Assembly: GCF_024349685.1 (NCBI RefSeq)
Contig: NZ_AP025944.1
Location: 998,001-1,062,000, forward strand
Origin: Pseudomonas sp. LRP2-20
GTDB lineage: Bacteria > Pseudomonadota > Gammaproteobacteria > Pseudomonadales > Pseudomonadaceae
Length of the DNA stretch: 64,000 bases
Reading direction: 5' to 3'
Shown: in pieces, positions 1-10,729 of the stretch
How the letters are laid out: every line of letters begins with the position of its first letter
Numbering within the stretch: the stretch's first letter is position 1
Program-made: the position numbers and the translations under genes
The notes under the pieces: generated by a model
The model's database searches: none
Told to the model about the DNA's origin: nothing
The model's input: the letters and a program-made list of their open reading frames with translations, nothing else

Positions 1-21
1 TTTGGTGCCTGCAATCCGCGC

Positions 22-840
22 TTAGCGCTTCATGTGCTCTGGCAGGTGCGGCTGGATAGCGGTCAGTACGGCCTTGAAGCACTTGATGTTGCCTGCAACG
101 ATGTGACCCTTGTCGAGGAAGTCGTGGCCACCGTTGAAGTCACTCACCAGGCCGCCGGCTTCCTGGATCAGCAGCACGCCAGCTGCCATGTCCCACTCGG
201 ACAGGCCCGACTCCCAGAAGGCGTCGAAGCGGCCGGCAGCCACGTAGGCCAGGTCCAGGCTGGCGGAGCCGGCGCGGCGGATGCCGGCGGTCTGGCCAGT
301 CAGGGCGCGGAACATGCCCAGATAGTTGTCCATGTCAGCCATCTGGTTGTCACGGAACGGGAAGCCGGTGCCCAGCAGGGCGCCGTCCAGGCTGGTGCGC
401 GAGCTGACACGCAGGCGGCGGCCATTGAGCTGGGCGCCACGGCCACGGCTGGCGGTGAATTCTTCCTGGCGAACCGGGTCGACGATCACGGCGTGCTCGA
501 GGCGGCCACGGTATTTGCAGGCGATGCTGACTGCGAAGTGCGGGATGCCACGCAGGAAGTTGGTGGTGCCGTCCAGCGGATCGATGATCCACAGGTAGTC
601 CTTGCCTTCTTCGCCGGTGCCGGCGTGCAGGCCGGTTTCTTCACCTTGAATGGAGTGGTTCGGGTAGGCCTTGCGCAGGGCGTTGACGATGCTCTGCTCG
701 GCGGCGCGATCCACTTCGGAGACGTAGTCCTTGGCCTCTTTCTCGTCGACCTTGATGCTATCCAGGCGTTCGATGGAGCGGAAAATCAGTTCACTGGCGC
801 TGCGAGCGGCGCGCAGGGCGATATTCAGCATAGGCTGCAT
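22..840 (-). CDS. suhB: Inositol-1-monophosphatase family protein SuhB
   Basis: Mg2+-dependent phosphatase of the inositol monophosphatase family. In Gammaproteobacteria SuhB also binds the rRNA antitermination complex. The 272-residue product has the usual family length. Visible motifs are GEE at about residues 66-68, the metal-binding DPLDGTTNF at 87-95, and the C-terminal WDMAAG motif followed by EAGG. It is divergent from trmJ. A candidate -10 hexamer (TAGAAT on the minus strand) lies 40 bases upstream of the ATG. The family assignment is firm. Whether the main role here is enzymatic or in antitermination cannot be told from sequence. Confidence 0.95.
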   Translation of the reverse strand: MQPMLNIALRAARSASELIFRSIERLDSIKVDEKEAKDYVSEVDRAAEQSIVNALRKAYPNHSIQGEETGLHAGTGEEGKDYLWIIDPLDGTTNFLRGIPHFAVSIACKYRGRLEHAVIVDPVRQEEFTASRGRGAQLNGRRLRVSSRTSLDGALLGTGFPFRDNQMADMDNYLGMFRALTGQTAGIRRAGSASLDLAYVAAGRFDAFWESGLSEWDMAAGVLLIQEAGGLVSDFNGGHDFLDKGHIVAGNIKCFKAVLTAIQPHLPEHMKR

Positions 841-879
841 GGGCGGGTCACCTGGAGATGTTAAAGAAGAAAGCCGAAC

Positions 880-885
880 ATTCTA
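880..885 (-). promoter_or_regulatory. Candidate -10 box of suhB promoter
   Basis: The minus strand reads TAGAAT here, about 40 bases upstream of the suhB start, which leaves a leader of roughly 33 bases. No convincing -35 hexamer was found at 16-18 bases, so this is only a suggestion. Confidence 0.35.
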
Positions 886-991
886 GCAGAAAAGTTTGGC
901 GGCAGAAGTGTCACATTTGCTTTCATGGCGTTACGCTGGTCGGTTATGTAAGATCGATTTCCCCCAAACCTGCATCTGTGAGCACAACACC

Positions 992-1762
992 TTGCTGCAA
1001 AATATTCGTGTTGTTCTGGTCAATACCAGCCACCCCGGCAACATCGGCGGCGCTGCGCGTGCCATGAAAAACATGGGCTTGTCGCGTCTGGTGCTGGTGC
1101 AGCCAAAAGAGTTCCCGTCCGGCGACGCCACCGCGCGAGCCTCGGGCGCCGACGACATCCTGGCCAATGCCCAGGTGGTCGACAGCCTTGAAGACGCGCT
1201 GGTCGGCTGCAATCTGGTCATGGGTACCAGTGCCCGTGAGCGCAGCATCCCCTGGCCATTGATCGACCCGCGCGAATGCGGGGCCAAGGCGGTGGAGCAC
1301 GCCAGCGGCGGTGAAGAAATCGCCCTGGTGTTCGGGCGCGAGCACGCCGGCCTGACCAACGAAGAACTGCAGCGATGTCACTTCCATGTGCACATTCCCT
1401 CGAATCCCGACTTCAGTTCGCTGAACCTTGCCGCCGCAGTCCAGGTGCTCTCCTATGAGGTGCGCATGGCCTGGCTGGCAGCCGAAGGCGCGCCTTCGAA
1501 AGTCGAGAAATTCGACGCCAACTCGCTGCGCAGCAACGAGCTGGCGACCATGGACGAAATGGAGCTGTTCTATGAACACCTGGAAAAAACCCTGGTGGAC
1601 ATTGGCTTCCTCGACCCTGAAAAGCCCAAGCACCTGATGCCGCGCCTGCGGCGGCTGTACGGGCGCAGCTCGGTCAATCGTTCGGAAATGAGCATTTTGC
1701 GCGGCATCCTCACCGAGACCCAGAAGGTCGCCCGGGGTGAGCCGCATAAACGGAAGGACTGA
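992..1762 (+). CDS. trmJ: tRNA (cytidine/uridine-2'-O-)-methyltransferase TrmJ
   Basis: SPOUT-class methyltransferase that 2'-O-methylates position 32 of several tRNAs using S-adenosylmethionine. The protein begins LLQNIRVVLVNTSHPGNIGG, which is the conserved TrmJ N-terminus, and ends after 256 residues, the usual Pseudomonas length. The start is therefore taken as TTG at 992. An in-frame extension to 896 would add 32 residues foreign to the family. The SPOUT knot motifs lie around ALVFGREHAGL (about residue 115) and HIPSNPDFSSLNLAAAV (about 140). The gene is 3 bases upstream of cysE and probably cotranscribed with it. Confidence 0.92.
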   Translation: MLQNIRVVLVNTSHPGNIGGAARAMKNMGLSRLVLVQPKEFPSGDATARASGADDILANAQVVDSLEDALVGCNLVMGTSARERSIPWPLIDPRECGAKAVEHASGGEEIALVFGREHAGLTNEELQRCHFHVHIPSNPDFSSLNLAAAVQVLSYEVRMAWLAAEGAPSKVEKFDANSLRSNELATMDEMELFYEHLEKTLVDIGFLDPEKPKHLMPRLRRLYGRSSVNRSEMSILRGILTETQKVARGEPHKRKD

Positions 1763-1765
1763 CAG

Positions 1766-2551
1766 ATGTTCGAACGTCTGCGTGAAGATATCCAGAGCGT
1801 ATTCCATCGTGACCCGGCAGCGCGCAACGCCTTCGAGGTGCTGACCTGCTACCCCGGCATGCACGCCATCTGGCTGCACCGCCTGGGCAATGCCCTGTGG
1901 AAGCGCGACCTCAAATGGCTGGCCAGGTTGGTGTCGAACTTCGGCCGCTGGCTGACCGGTATCGAGATCCATCCCGGTGCGACCATCGGTCGGCGCTTTT
2001 TCATCGACCACGGCATGGGCATCGTCATCGGTGAAACCGCCGAGATCGGAGATGATGTCACCCTTTACCAGGGAGTGACGCTGGGGGGCACCAGCTGGAA
2101 CAAAGGCAAGCGCCACCCGACCCTGGAAAACGGTGTGGTGGTAGGGGCGGGCGCCAAGGTGCTCGGCCCGTTCACGGTCGGTGCCGGGGCCAAGATCGGT
2201 TCCAACGCGGTGGTGACCAAGGCGGTGCCGGCGGGTGCCACTGCGGTTGGCATCCCGGGGCGGATCATCGTCAAGAGCGAAGACAGTGAAATCGAGGCCA
2301 AGCGCAAGGCCATGGCCGAAAAGATCGGCTTCGATGCCTACGGCGTCAGCGGCGACATGCCAGACCCGGTGGCTCGCGCCATCGGGCAGATGCTCGACCA
2401 CCTGCAGGCCGTCGACGAGCGCCTGGAGGGCATGTGCGGCGCGCTGACCAAGATGGGCAGTGACTATTGTGCCAAGGAGTTGCCGAAGCTGCCGGAAGAT
2501 GACTTCGCGGTCGAAACCCAGGCTGCCCAGCGCGACACTCAGTCGCATTGA
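1766..2551 (+). CDS. cysE: Serine O-acetyltransferase
   Basis: Catalyses acetyl-CoA + L-serine to O-acetylserine, the committed step of cysteine synthesis. The 261-residue protein has an alpha-helical N-terminal domain followed by left-handed beta-helix hexapeptide repeats (about residues 70-175). The active-site region [20 protein letters not shown] and the loop [12 protein letters not shown] are both present. It sits between trmJ and iscR, so the sulfur donor for IscS is made next door. The trmJ-cysE-iscR order is common in pseudomonads. The start ATG at 1766 follows the trmJ stop by 3 bases. Confidence 0.95.
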   Translation: MFERLREDIQSVFHRDPAARNAFEVLTCYPGMHAIWLHRLGNALWKRDLKWLARLVSNFGRWLTGIEIHPGATIGRRFFIDHGMGIVIGETAEIGDDVTLYQGVTLGGTSWNKGKRHPTLENGVVVGAGAKVLGPFTVGAGAKIGSNAVVTKAVPAGATAVGIPGRIIVKSEDSEIEAKRKAMAEKIGFDAYGVSGDMPDPVARAIGQMLDHLQAVDERLEGMCGALTKMGSDYCAKELPKLPEDDFAVETQAAQRDTQSH

Positions 2552-2660
2552 TTGCGTCGCGGTGAAGTCACTCTGACATATGGGGCGTGTGCTCACGCCC
2601 CTTTGCTGCTACACTCGCGGCCGCCTCCCAGTTGCAAACCCGACTAAAGCAGTAGGTCTA

Positions 2661-2693
2661 ATAGTTGACTTAAATGCTCGGGAATCGCATACT
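2661..2693 (+). promoter_or_regulatory. iscR promoter with overlapping IscR type 1 operator
   Basis: A -35 hexamer TTGACT (2665-2670), a 17-base spacer and a -10 hexamer CATACT (2688-2693) precede iscR. A 25-base site at 2661-2685 begins ATAGTTGACT and matches the left half of the E. coli type 1 IscR consensus (ATASYYGACT) fully and the right half partly (about 5-6 of the last 10 bases). Because it covers the -35 box, [2Fe-2S]-IscR would be expected to repress the operon. The consensus comparison was made by eye. Confidence 0.75.
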
Positions 2694-2730
2694 CGCACAC
2701 ATCCCGTAACTCCCGTGGTACCCATTAGCC

Positions 2731-3222
2731 ATGCGACTGACTACCAAAGGCCGATACGCCGTGACTGCCATGCTCGACCTGGCACTGCACGCGCAGCATG
2801 GGCCGGTGTCTTTGGCCGACATTTCCGAGCGCCAGGGCATTTCCCTCTCTTATCTGGAACAGCTGTTCGCCAAGCTGCGCCGCAGCAGCCTGGTCTCCAG
2901 CGTGCGCGGTCCGGGCGGTGGCTACCAACTGTCGCGCGGCATGGAAACCATCCAGGTGGCCCAGGTCATCGACGCGGTCAACGAATCGGTCGATGCCACC
3001 CGTTGCCAGGGCCTCGGGGATTGCCATGCCGGTGACACCTGCCTGACCCACCACCTGTGGTGCGACCTCAGCCAGCAGATCCACGAATTCCTCAGCGGCA
3101 TCAGCCTGGCCGACCTCGTCATGCGCCGTGAGGTGCAGGAAGTCGCCCAGCGCCAGGACCTGCGGCGTGTCGCAGGCCGTACCGCCATGCTGGACAAGAT
3201 TGAGACGTCCGCCGTCGACTGA
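2731..3222 (+). CDS. iscR: Iron-sulfur cluster assembly regulator IscR
   Basis: Rrf2-family winged-helix regulator of the isc operon. The 163-residue protein begins [10 protein letters not shown], typical of Rrf2 proteins, and has the recognition-helix region [28 protein letters not shown] at about 38-66. The [2Fe-2S] ligands are conserved at Cys92, Cys98, Cys104 and His107, the same numbering as in E. coli. When the cluster is loaded it should repress its own operon through the operator at 2661. First gene of the isc operon. Confidence 0.97.
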   Translation: MRLTTKGRYAVTAMLDLALHAQHGPVSLADISERQGISLSYLEQLFAKLRRSSLVSSVRGPGGGYQLSRGMETIQVAQVIDAVNESVDATRCQGLGDCHAGDTCLTHHLWCDLSQQIHEFLSGISLADLVMRREVQEVAQRQDLRRVAGRTAMLDKIETSAVD

Positions 3223-3267
3223 AACTCTGCAGTGACGAGCGACGCCACCGCCTGATAGGAGATACCC

Positions 3268-4482
3268 ATGAAGTTGCCGATCTACCTCGATTACTCCGCT
3301 ACCACGCCGGTCGACCCGCGTGTCGCCCAGAAGATGGCCGACTGCCTGCTGGTCGACGGCAACTTCGGTAACCCGGCCTCGCGTTCCCACGTATTCGGCT
3401 GGAAGGCCGAAGAAGCGGTCGAGAACGGCCGTCGCCAGGTCGCCGAGCTGATCAACGCCGACCCGCGCGAAATCGTCTGGACCAGCGGTGCCACCGAGTC
3501 CGACAACCTCGCCCTGAAAGGCGTGGCGCACTTCTATCAGACCAAGGGCAAGCACATCATCACCTCCAAGATCGAGCACAAGGCGGTCCTGGACACCGCT
3601 CGCCAGCTCGAGCGTGAAGGTTTCGAAGTCACCTACCTGGAGCCGGGCGAAGACGGCATCGTCACCCCGGCCATGGTCGAAGCCGCCCTGCGCGACGACA
3701 CCATCCTGGTCTCGCTGATGCACGTGAACAACGAAGTCGGCTCGATCAACGACATCGCCGCCATCGGTGAGCTGACCCGCTCGCGCGGCGTGCTGTTCCA
3801 CGTTGACGCCGCCCAGTCGGCCGGCAAGGTCGAAATCGACCTGCAGAAGCTGAAAGTCGACCTGATGTCGTTCTCCGCGCACAAGGTCTACGGCCCTAAA
3901 GGTATCGGCGCGCTGTACGTCAGCCGCAAGCCGCGCGTGCGCCTGGAAGCCATCATCCACGGCGGTGGCCATGAGCGCGGCATGCGTTCGGGCACCCTGC
4001 CGACCCACCAGATTGTCGGCATGGGCGAAGCCTTCGCCATTGCCAAGCAGGAAATGGCCGCCGAGAACGTGCGCATCAAGGCCCTGAGCGACCGCTTCTT
4101 CAAGCAGGTCTCGGACCTCGAAGAACTGTACGTCAACGGCAGCAAGACTGCCCGCGTGCCGCACAACCTGAACCTGAGCTTCAACTACGTCGAAGGCGAG
4201 TCGCTGCTGATGTCCCTGAAGGACATCGCCGTATCGTCCGGTTCGGCCTGTACCTCCGCTTCGCTCGAGCCGTCGTATGTACTGCGCGCTCTGGGCCGCA
4301 ACGACGAGCTGGCGCACAGCTCGATCCGCTTCTCCTTCGGTCGCTTCACCACTGAAGAAGAAGTCGACTACGCCGCGCAGAAAGTCTGCGAGGCCGTTAA
4401 CAAACTGCGTGAGCTGTCGCCGCTGTGGGACATGTACAAAGACGGCGTTGACATCTCCAAGATCGAGTGGGCCGCCCACTAA
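3268..4482 (+). CDS. iscS: Cysteine desulfurase IscS
   Basis: PLP enzyme that removes sulfur from L-cysteine and passes the persulfide to IscU, and in other bacteria also to tRNA-thiolation proteins. The 404 residues match E. coli IscS in length. The PLP lysine is Lys206 in [12 protein letters not shown] and the catalytic cysteine is Cys328 in the mobile loop [21 protein letters not shown]-type ribosome site (GATAGGAGATACCC) precedes the ATG. It is 45 bases downstream of iscR. Confidence 0.98.
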   Translation: MKLPIYLDYSATTPVDPRVAQKMADCLLVDGNFGNPASRSHVFGWKAEEAVENGRRQVAELINADPREIVWTSGATESDNLALKGVAHFYQTKGKHIITSKIEHKAVLDTARQLEREGFEVTYLEPGEDGIVTPAMVEAALRDDTILVSLMHVNNEVGSINDIAAIGELTRSRGVLFHVDAAQSAGKVEIDLQKLKVDLMSFSAHKVYGPKGIGALYVSRKPRVRLEAIIHGGGHERGMRSGTLPTHQIVGMGEAFAIAKQEMAAENVRIKALSDRFFKQVSDLEELYVNGSKTARVPHNLNLSFNYVEGESLLMSLKDIAVSSGSACTSASLEPSYVLRALGRNDELAHSSIRFSFGRFTTEEEVDYAAQKVCEAVNKLRELSPLWDMYKDGVDISKIEWAAH

Positions 4483-4528
4483 GCAGTCGCCGGCAAGAGC
4501 GGCTCCCTGATGAGGAAGGAATTGCACC

Positions 4529-4915
4529 ATGGCATACAGTGAAAAGGTCATCGACCACTACGAAAACCCACGCAACGTCGGCAAGATGAACGCCGAAGAC
4601 CCGGATGTCGGTACCGGCATGGTCGGCGCTCCAGCGTGCGGTGACGTGATGCGTCTGCAGATCAAGGTCAACGAGCAAGGCATCATCGAAGACGCCAAGT
4701 TCAAGACCTATGGCTGCGGTTCGGCCATCGCCTCCAGTTCCCTCGCCACCGAGTGGATGAAGGGCAAGACCCTGGACGAAGCCGAAACCATCAAGAACAC
4801 CCAGCTGGCGGAAGAACTGGCGTTGCCGCCAGTGAAGATCCACTGCTCGGTACTCGCCGAAGATGCCATCAAGGCAGCCGTTCGCGACTACAAGCAGAAG
4901 AAAGGCTTGATCTAA
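4529..4915 (+). CDS. iscU: Iron-sulfur scaffold protein IscU
   Basis: Scaffold on which [2Fe-2S] clusters are built from IscS sulfur and then passed on by HscA/HscB. The 128-residue protein keeps the three cluster cysteines Cys37, Cys63 and Cys106, the conserved Asp39 (PACGDVM) and the HscA-recognition motif LPPVK at 99-103. It lies 46 bases after iscS and is preceded by an AGGAAGGA ribosome site. Confidence 0.98.
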   Translation: MAYSEKVIDHYENPRNVGKMNAEDPDVGTGMVGAPACGDVMRLQIKVNEQGIIEDAKFKTYGCGSAIASSSLATEWMKGKTLDEAETIKNTQLAEELALPPVKIHCSVLAEDAIKAAVRDYKQKKGLI

Positions 4916-4950
4916 GCCGCCCGTTGCAAGGTAAGACTCAAGGAGTTCCG

Positions 4951-5274
4951 ATGGCTATCAGCATGACAGAAGCCGCCGCCAACCACATTCGCCGCTCCCT
5001 TGACGGGCGCGGCAAGGGTGAGGGCATTCGCCTGGGCGTGCGCACCACCGGCTGCTCGGGCCTGGCCTACGTGCTGGAGTTCGTCGACGAGCTGGCCGAA
5101 GAGGACCAGGTGTTCGAGAACCATGGCGTCAAGGTGATCATCGATCCCAAGAGCCTGGTCTACCTCGATGGCACCGAGCTGGACTTCGTCAAGGAAGGGT
5201 TGAACGAAGGCTTCAAGTTCAACAACCCCAACGTGCGCGGTGAGTGTGGCTGCGGCGAAAGCTTCAACGTTTGA
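4951..5274 (+). CDS. iscA: A-type iron-sulfur carrier IscA
   Basis: A-type carrier that moves Fe-S clusters or iron to target proteins. The 107-residue product starts at ATG 4951 behind AAGGAG. The open frame extends further upstream but overlaps iscU and is not family sequence. The three A-type cysteines are present: Cys35 in TTGCSGLAY, and Cys99 and Cys101 in the C-terminal ECGCGESF. Confidence 0.97.
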   Translation: MAISMTEAAANHIRRSLDGRGKGEGIRLGVRTTGCSGLAYVLEFVDELAEEDQVFENHGVKVIIDPKSLVYLDGTELDFVKEGLNEGFKFNNPNVRGECGCGESFNV

Positions 5275-5282
5275 GGCTGGCC

Positions 5283-5804
5283 GTGGGTACTCCTTGTCAT
5301 TTCGCTCTGTTTGACCTCCAGCCCTGTTTCCGCCTGGACCTCGACAAGCTGGCCACTCGCTATCGCGAGCTGGCCCGCGAGGTTCATCCGGACCGCTTCG
5401 CCGACGCCTCCGAGCGCGAGCAGCGGGTAGCGCTGGAAAAGTCCGCGGCTCTCAACGACGCCTATCAGACCCTGCGCAGTGCGCCGCGCCGTGCCCGCTA
5501 CCTGCTGGCAATCGGCGGCCACGAAGTGCCCCAGGAGGTCACGGTCCATGACCCTGACTTCCTGTTGCAGCAGATGCAGTGGCGCGAAGAGCTCGAAGAG
5601 CTGCAGGACGAAGCCGACCTCGATGGCGTGGCGGTGTTCAAGAAGCGCCTGAAGGTCGCTCAGGACACGCTCAACGAGGATTTCGCCGCCTGCTGGGATG
5701 TGCCTGCCGAGCGCGACAAGGCCGAGCGCCTGATGCGCCGCATGCAGTTCCTCGACAAGCTCGCCCAAGAAGTGCGCCAACTGGAAGAGCGCCTCGACGA
5801 TTAA
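5283..5804 (+). CDS. hscB: Co-chaperone HscB
   Basis: J-domain co-chaperone that delivers IscU to HscA and stimulates its ATPase. It starts at GTG 5283, giving 173 residues, the usual length, with the typical N-terminus [12 protein letters not shown]. The HPD motif is at residues 35-37 (EVHPDRFA). The C-terminal three-helix domain that binds IscU follows from about residue 80. The start lies 8 bases after the iscA stop, which argues for translational coupling. Confidence 0.95.
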   Translation: MGTPCHFALFDLQPCFRLDLDKLATRYRELAREVHPDRFADASEREQRVALEKSAALNDAYQTLRSAPRRARYLLAIGGHEVPQEVTVHDPDFLLQQMQWREELEELQDEADLDGVAVFKKRLKVAQDTLNEDFAACWDVPAERDKAERLMRRMQFLDKLAQEVRQLEERLDD

Positions 5805-5846
5805 CCCGGTGTCGTCCGTGATGACGCCTAAGGTATTCAGATAAGC

Positions 5847-7709
<1,863 letters not shown>

Positions 7710-7712
7710 CCG

Positions 7713-8054
7713 ATGCCCCAGGTGATTTTCCTGCCGCACGAGAAGTTCTGCCCGGACGGGCTGGTGGTTGAGGTGGAGCCAGGGACCAACATCCTGGAGC
7801 TGGCCCACGAACACCACATCGAGATGGAAAGCGCGTGTGGCGGTGTGTGCGCCTGCACCACCTGCCACTGCATCGTGCGCGAAGGCTTCGACTCGCTCGA
7901 GGAAGCCGACGAGCTGGAAGAGGATATGCTGGACAAGGCCTGGGGCCTGGAGGCGCAGTCGCGCCTGGCCTGCCAGGTGATCGTCGGTGAGGACGACCTC
8001 ACCATCGAGATTCCCAAGTATTCGCTCAACCACGCTGCCGAAGCGCCGCACTGA
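7713..8054 (+). CDS. fdx: [2Fe-2S] ferredoxin of the isc operon
   Basis: Adrenodoxin-type ferredoxin that supplies electrons during cluster assembly on IscU. The 113-residue protein has four ligands at Cys42, Cys48, Cys51 and Cys87, spaced as in E. coli Fdx. Two additional cysteines, Cys46 and Cys53, lie in the same loop. Its start follows the hscA stop by 3 bases. Confidence 0.96.
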   Translation: MPQVIFLPHEKFCPDGLVVEVEPGTNILELAHEHHIEMESACGGVCACTTCHCIVREGFDSLEEADELEEDMLDKAWGLEAQSRLACQVIVGEDDLTIEIPKYSLNHAAEAPH

Positions 8055-8064
8055 GGTTTGCCCC

Positions 8065-8265
8065 ATGAGCCTGAAATGGATTGATGTACTTGAGATCGCC
8101 ATCCAGCTTGCGGAAAGCAAGCCGGACGTCGATCCTAAATATGTGAATTTCGTCGATCTGCACCGTTGGGTGCTGGCCTTGCCAGAGTTCAGCGACGATC
8201 CGTCACGCGGCGGTGAGAAAGTGCTCGAGGCCATCCAGGCGGCCTGGATCGAAGAAGCCGACTAA
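8065..8265 (+). CDS. iscX: Fe-S assembly protein IscX
   Basis: Small acidic protein (66 residues, start ATG at 8065) that binds IscS and iron and tunes cysteine desulfurase activity in other bacteria. The sequence MSLKWIDVLEIAIQLAE and the DLHRWVLALPEFSDDP region are characteristic of the IscX/YfhJ family. It ends the isc operon, 10 bases after fdx. Confidence 0.95.
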   Translation: MSLKWIDVLEIAIQLAESKPDVDPKYVNFVDLHRWVLALPEFSDDPSRGGEKVLEAIQAAWIEEAD

Positions 8266-8296
8266 GCGTGACGCTGCAGGTTAGGCAATCCCCTGG

Positions 8297-8319
8297 AACC
8301 CGCGTATAATTCGCGGGTT
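8297..8319 (+). promoter_or_regulatory. Candidate ndk promoter, -10 box inside a perfect palindrome
   Basis: A consensus TATAAT (8305-8310) lies in the loop of a perfect 8-base inverted repeat, AACCCGCG (8297-8304) and CGCGGGTT (8312-8319). The -35 region (TTAGGC at 8281-8286, 18-base spacer) is weak. The ndk ATG is 45 bases downstream of the -10. The symmetry could mark a regulator site or a hairpin near the 5' end. Confidence 0.6.
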
Positions 8320-8354
8320 TAATTTTTCGTAACACTCATATTCTGGAGTTTTCC

Positions 8355-8780
8355 ATGGCTGTTCAACGTACTTTCTCGATCATCAAGCCTGACGCCGTTG
8401 CCAAGAACGTCATCGGCAAGATCACCACTCGCTTCGAAGAAGCTGGCCTGAAAATCGTTGCTTCGAAAATCAAGCAACTGTCCAAAGCCGAAGCCGAAGG
8501 CTTCTACGCCGAGCACAGCGCTCGTGGCTTCTTCGGTGACCTGGTTGCCTTCATGACCTCCGGTCCGGTCGTCGTTCAGGTTCTGGAAGGCGAAAACGCC
8601 ATCGCTCTGAACCGTGAGCTGATGGGCGCTACCAACCCTAAAGAAGCTGCTCCAGGCACCATCCGCGCTGACTTCGCCGAGTCGATCGACGCCAACGCCG
8701 TTCACGGTTCGGACTCCGAAGCTGCTGCTGCTCGCGAAATCGCTTACTTCTTCGCTGCTACCGAGGTAACCACTCGCTAA
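8355..8780 (+). CDS. ndk: Nucleoside diphosphate kinase
   Basis: Transfers the gamma-phosphate of ATP to nucleoside diphosphates through a phosphohistidine. The 141-residue protein begins [19 protein letters not shown] and has the catalytic His117 in NAVHGSDS. It follows the isc operon and has its own candidate promoter at 8297. The codon choice differs from its neighbours (more GCT and GTT), as expected for a highly expressed gene. Confidence 0.98.
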   Translation: MAVQRTFSIIKPDAVAKNVIGKITTRFEEAGLKIVASKIKQLSKAEAEGFYAEHSARGFFGDLVAFMTSGPVVVQVLEGENAIALNRELMGATNPKEAAPGTIRADFAESIDANAVHGSDSEAAAAREIAYFFAATEVTTR

Positions 8781-8808
8781 GCGAAAGCTTAAGGGTGAAG
8801 GTGAATCC

Positions 8809-9954
8809 ATGACGACATCTACCGGCAAAATCAACCTGTTGGGGCTGACCCTGCAGGAAATGGAACAGTTCTTCGACTCGATCGGGGAGAAGCGCTTTCG
8901 CGCCGGCCAGGTGATGAAGTGGATTCACCATTATGGCGTCGACGATTTCGCCGCCATGACCAATGTCGGCAAGGTCCTGCGTGAAAAGCTCGAGGCCGTT
9001 GCCGAGATTCGGGGGCCGGAAGTGGTCAGCGAAGACATTTCCGCCGACGGTACCCGCAAGTGGGTGGTTCGCGTTGCCTCCGGCAGCTGTGTCGAGACCG
9101 TCTACATCCCCACCGACGACCGCGGCACGCTCTGCGTCTCGTCGCAAGCCGGCTGTGCCCTGGACTGCAGCTTCTGCTCCACCGGCAAGCAAGGCTTCAA
9201 CAGCAACCTCACCGCCGCCGAAGTGATCGGCCAGGTGTGGCTTGCCAACAAATCCTTCGGGACCGTCCCTGCCAAGATCGACCGCGCGATTACCAACGTG
9301 GTGATGATGGGCATGGGCGAGCCTCTGCTGAATTTCGACAATGTCATCGCCGCCATGAAGATCATGATGGAAGATCTTGGCTATGGCATTTCCAAGCGTC
9401 GCGTCACCCTGTCCACCTCGGGCGTGGTGCCGATGATCGACGAGCTGGCCAAGCATATCGACGTGTCCCTGGCACTGTCGCTGCACGCGCCCAACGACGA
9501 ACTGCGCAACCAGCTGGTACCGATCAACAAGAAGTACCCGCTGAAGATGCTGCTCGAGTCGTGCATGGGCTACATGTCGACCCTGGGTGGCAAGCGCGTG
9601 CTGACCATCGAATACACCCTGCTCAAGGACGTCAACGATCAGCCTGAGCATGCGGCACAGATGATCGAGCTGCTGCGCGACGTTCCGTGCAAGATCAACC
9701 TGATCCCGTTCAACCCGTTCCCGCACTCGGGTTACGAGCGGCCGAGCAACAATGCGATCCGCCGCTTCCAGGATCTGCTGCACCACGGTGGTTTCAACGT
9801 CACCACCCGCACCACCCGTGGCGACGACATCGACGCCGCCTGTGGTCAGCTGGTCGGCCAGGTCAACGACCGCACCCGCCGCAGCGAGCGCTACATCGCC
9901 GTCCGCCAGCTGTCCGCTGACGCCGAGCTGCAAGACAGCGCCGTGCGCCACTGA
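8809..9954 (+). CDS. rlmN: Dual-specificity 23S rRNA/tRNA adenine-C2 methyltransferase RlmN
   Basis: Radical-SAM enzyme that methylates C2 of A2503 in 23S rRNA and A37 in some tRNAs. The 381-residue protein has the CxxxCxxC cluster motif at Cys116, Cys120 and Cys123 ([16 protein letters not shown]) and the usual RlmN N-terminal helical domain ([12 protein letters not shown]). It heads the group running to der. It is 28 bases downstream of ndk. Confidence 0.97.
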   Translation: MTTSTGKINLLGLTLQEMEQFFDSIGEKRFRAGQVMKWIHHYGVDDFAAMTNVGKVLREKLEAVAEIRGPEVVSEDISADGTRKWVVRVASGSCVETVYIPTDDRGTLCVSSQAGCALDCSFCSTGKQGFNSNLTAAEVIGQVWLANKSFGTVPAKIDRAITNVVMMGMGEPLLNFDNVIAAMKIMMEDLGYGISKRRVTLSTSGVVPMIDELAKHIDVSLALSLHAPNDELRNQLVPINKKYPLKMLLESCMGYMSTLGGKRVLTIEYTLLKDVNDQPEHAAQMIELLRDVPCKINLIPFNPFPHSGYERPSNNAIRRFQDLLHHGGFNVTTRTTRGDDIDAACGQLVGQVNDRTRRSERYIAVRQLSADAELQDSAVRH

Positions 9955-9967
9955 GTCCGGCCTTGCC

Positions 9968-10729
9968 ATGAGCCTGCGCGCTGCGCTGTCGATCCTTGCG
10001 CTTTCGCTGCTGGCCGGCTGCGTGTCGGGCGGCGCGAGCGACCCCCTGGCCAACCGCCAGGGGCGAACGGAGGCGGTGCGGGCCTACACGCAGCTTGGCC
10101 TGGGTTATTTGCAACAAGGTTTGACCGAACAGGCCAAGGCCCCATTGGGCAAGGCCCTGGCGCTGGATGCCGGGGATGCCGACGCCCACGCGGCTCTTGC
10201 TCTGGTGTTCCAGGCCGAAGGTGAACCTGCCCTTGCCGAGGCTCACTTCAAAAAAGCGCTGGCTTCCCACCCGGGCGACACGCGAATTCGCAACAATTAC
10301 GGCAGTTTCCTATATGCTCAGCAACGTTTTGCCGAAGCCGAGCAGATGTTTCGCCTGGCCAGTGCCGATACCCTGTATCCTGAACGTTCGCGGGTGTACG
10401 AGAACCTTGGCCTGACGGCCCTGAAGCTCGACGATCGCGACCAGGCACATGCGTATCTGACCAGGGCCCTGCAACTTAACCGGCGCCAGCCCAGAGCGTT
10501 GCTGGAAATGGCTGAGTTGTCCTACGAAAACAGGCATTATGTGCCGGCCCGTGACTACTACGATCGTTTCAGCCAGTTGAGTGATCACAACGCCCGTAGC
10601 CTTCTGCTGGGCAGCCGTCTTGCCCGGGTATTCGACGAGCAGGGCACCCTGGCCGATCTGGGCCAGCAATTACAACGACTTTATCCCGGTACGCCGGAAT
10701 ATCAGCAATACCTGTCGGAGCAACGATGA
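9968..10729 (+). CDS. pilF: Type IV pilus biogenesis lipoprotein PilF/PilW (TPR)
   Basis: Outer-membrane pilotin needed for assembly of the PilQ secretin of type IV pili. The start is ATG 9968, giving 253 residues. A lipoprotein signal with the lipobox LLAGC ends at about residue 20. Several tetratricopeptide repeats follow, covering about residues 40-240. The position between rlmN and rodZ is the usual one for this gene. The stop overlaps the next start by 4 bases (ATGA), so the two are coupled. Confidence 0.92.
   Translation: MSLRAALSILALSLLAGCVSGGASDPLANRQGRTEAVRAYTQLGLGYLQQGLTEQAKAPLGKALALDAGDADAHAALALVFQAEGEPALAEAHFKKALASHPGDTRIRNNYGSFLYAQQRFAEAEQMFRLASADTLYPERSRVYENLGLTALKLDDRDQAHAYLTRALQLNRRQPRALLEMAELSYENRHYVPARDYYDRFSQLSDHNARSLLLGSRLARVFDEQGTLADLGQQLQRLYPGTPEYQQYLSEQR

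Noticed and set aside
2725..4551. 608-codon open frame on the minus strand
   Set aside because: Antisense of iscR and iscS, both of which carry all catalytic residues. It is a composition artefact, as are similar frames at 944-2596, 5853-7622 and 29963-31900.
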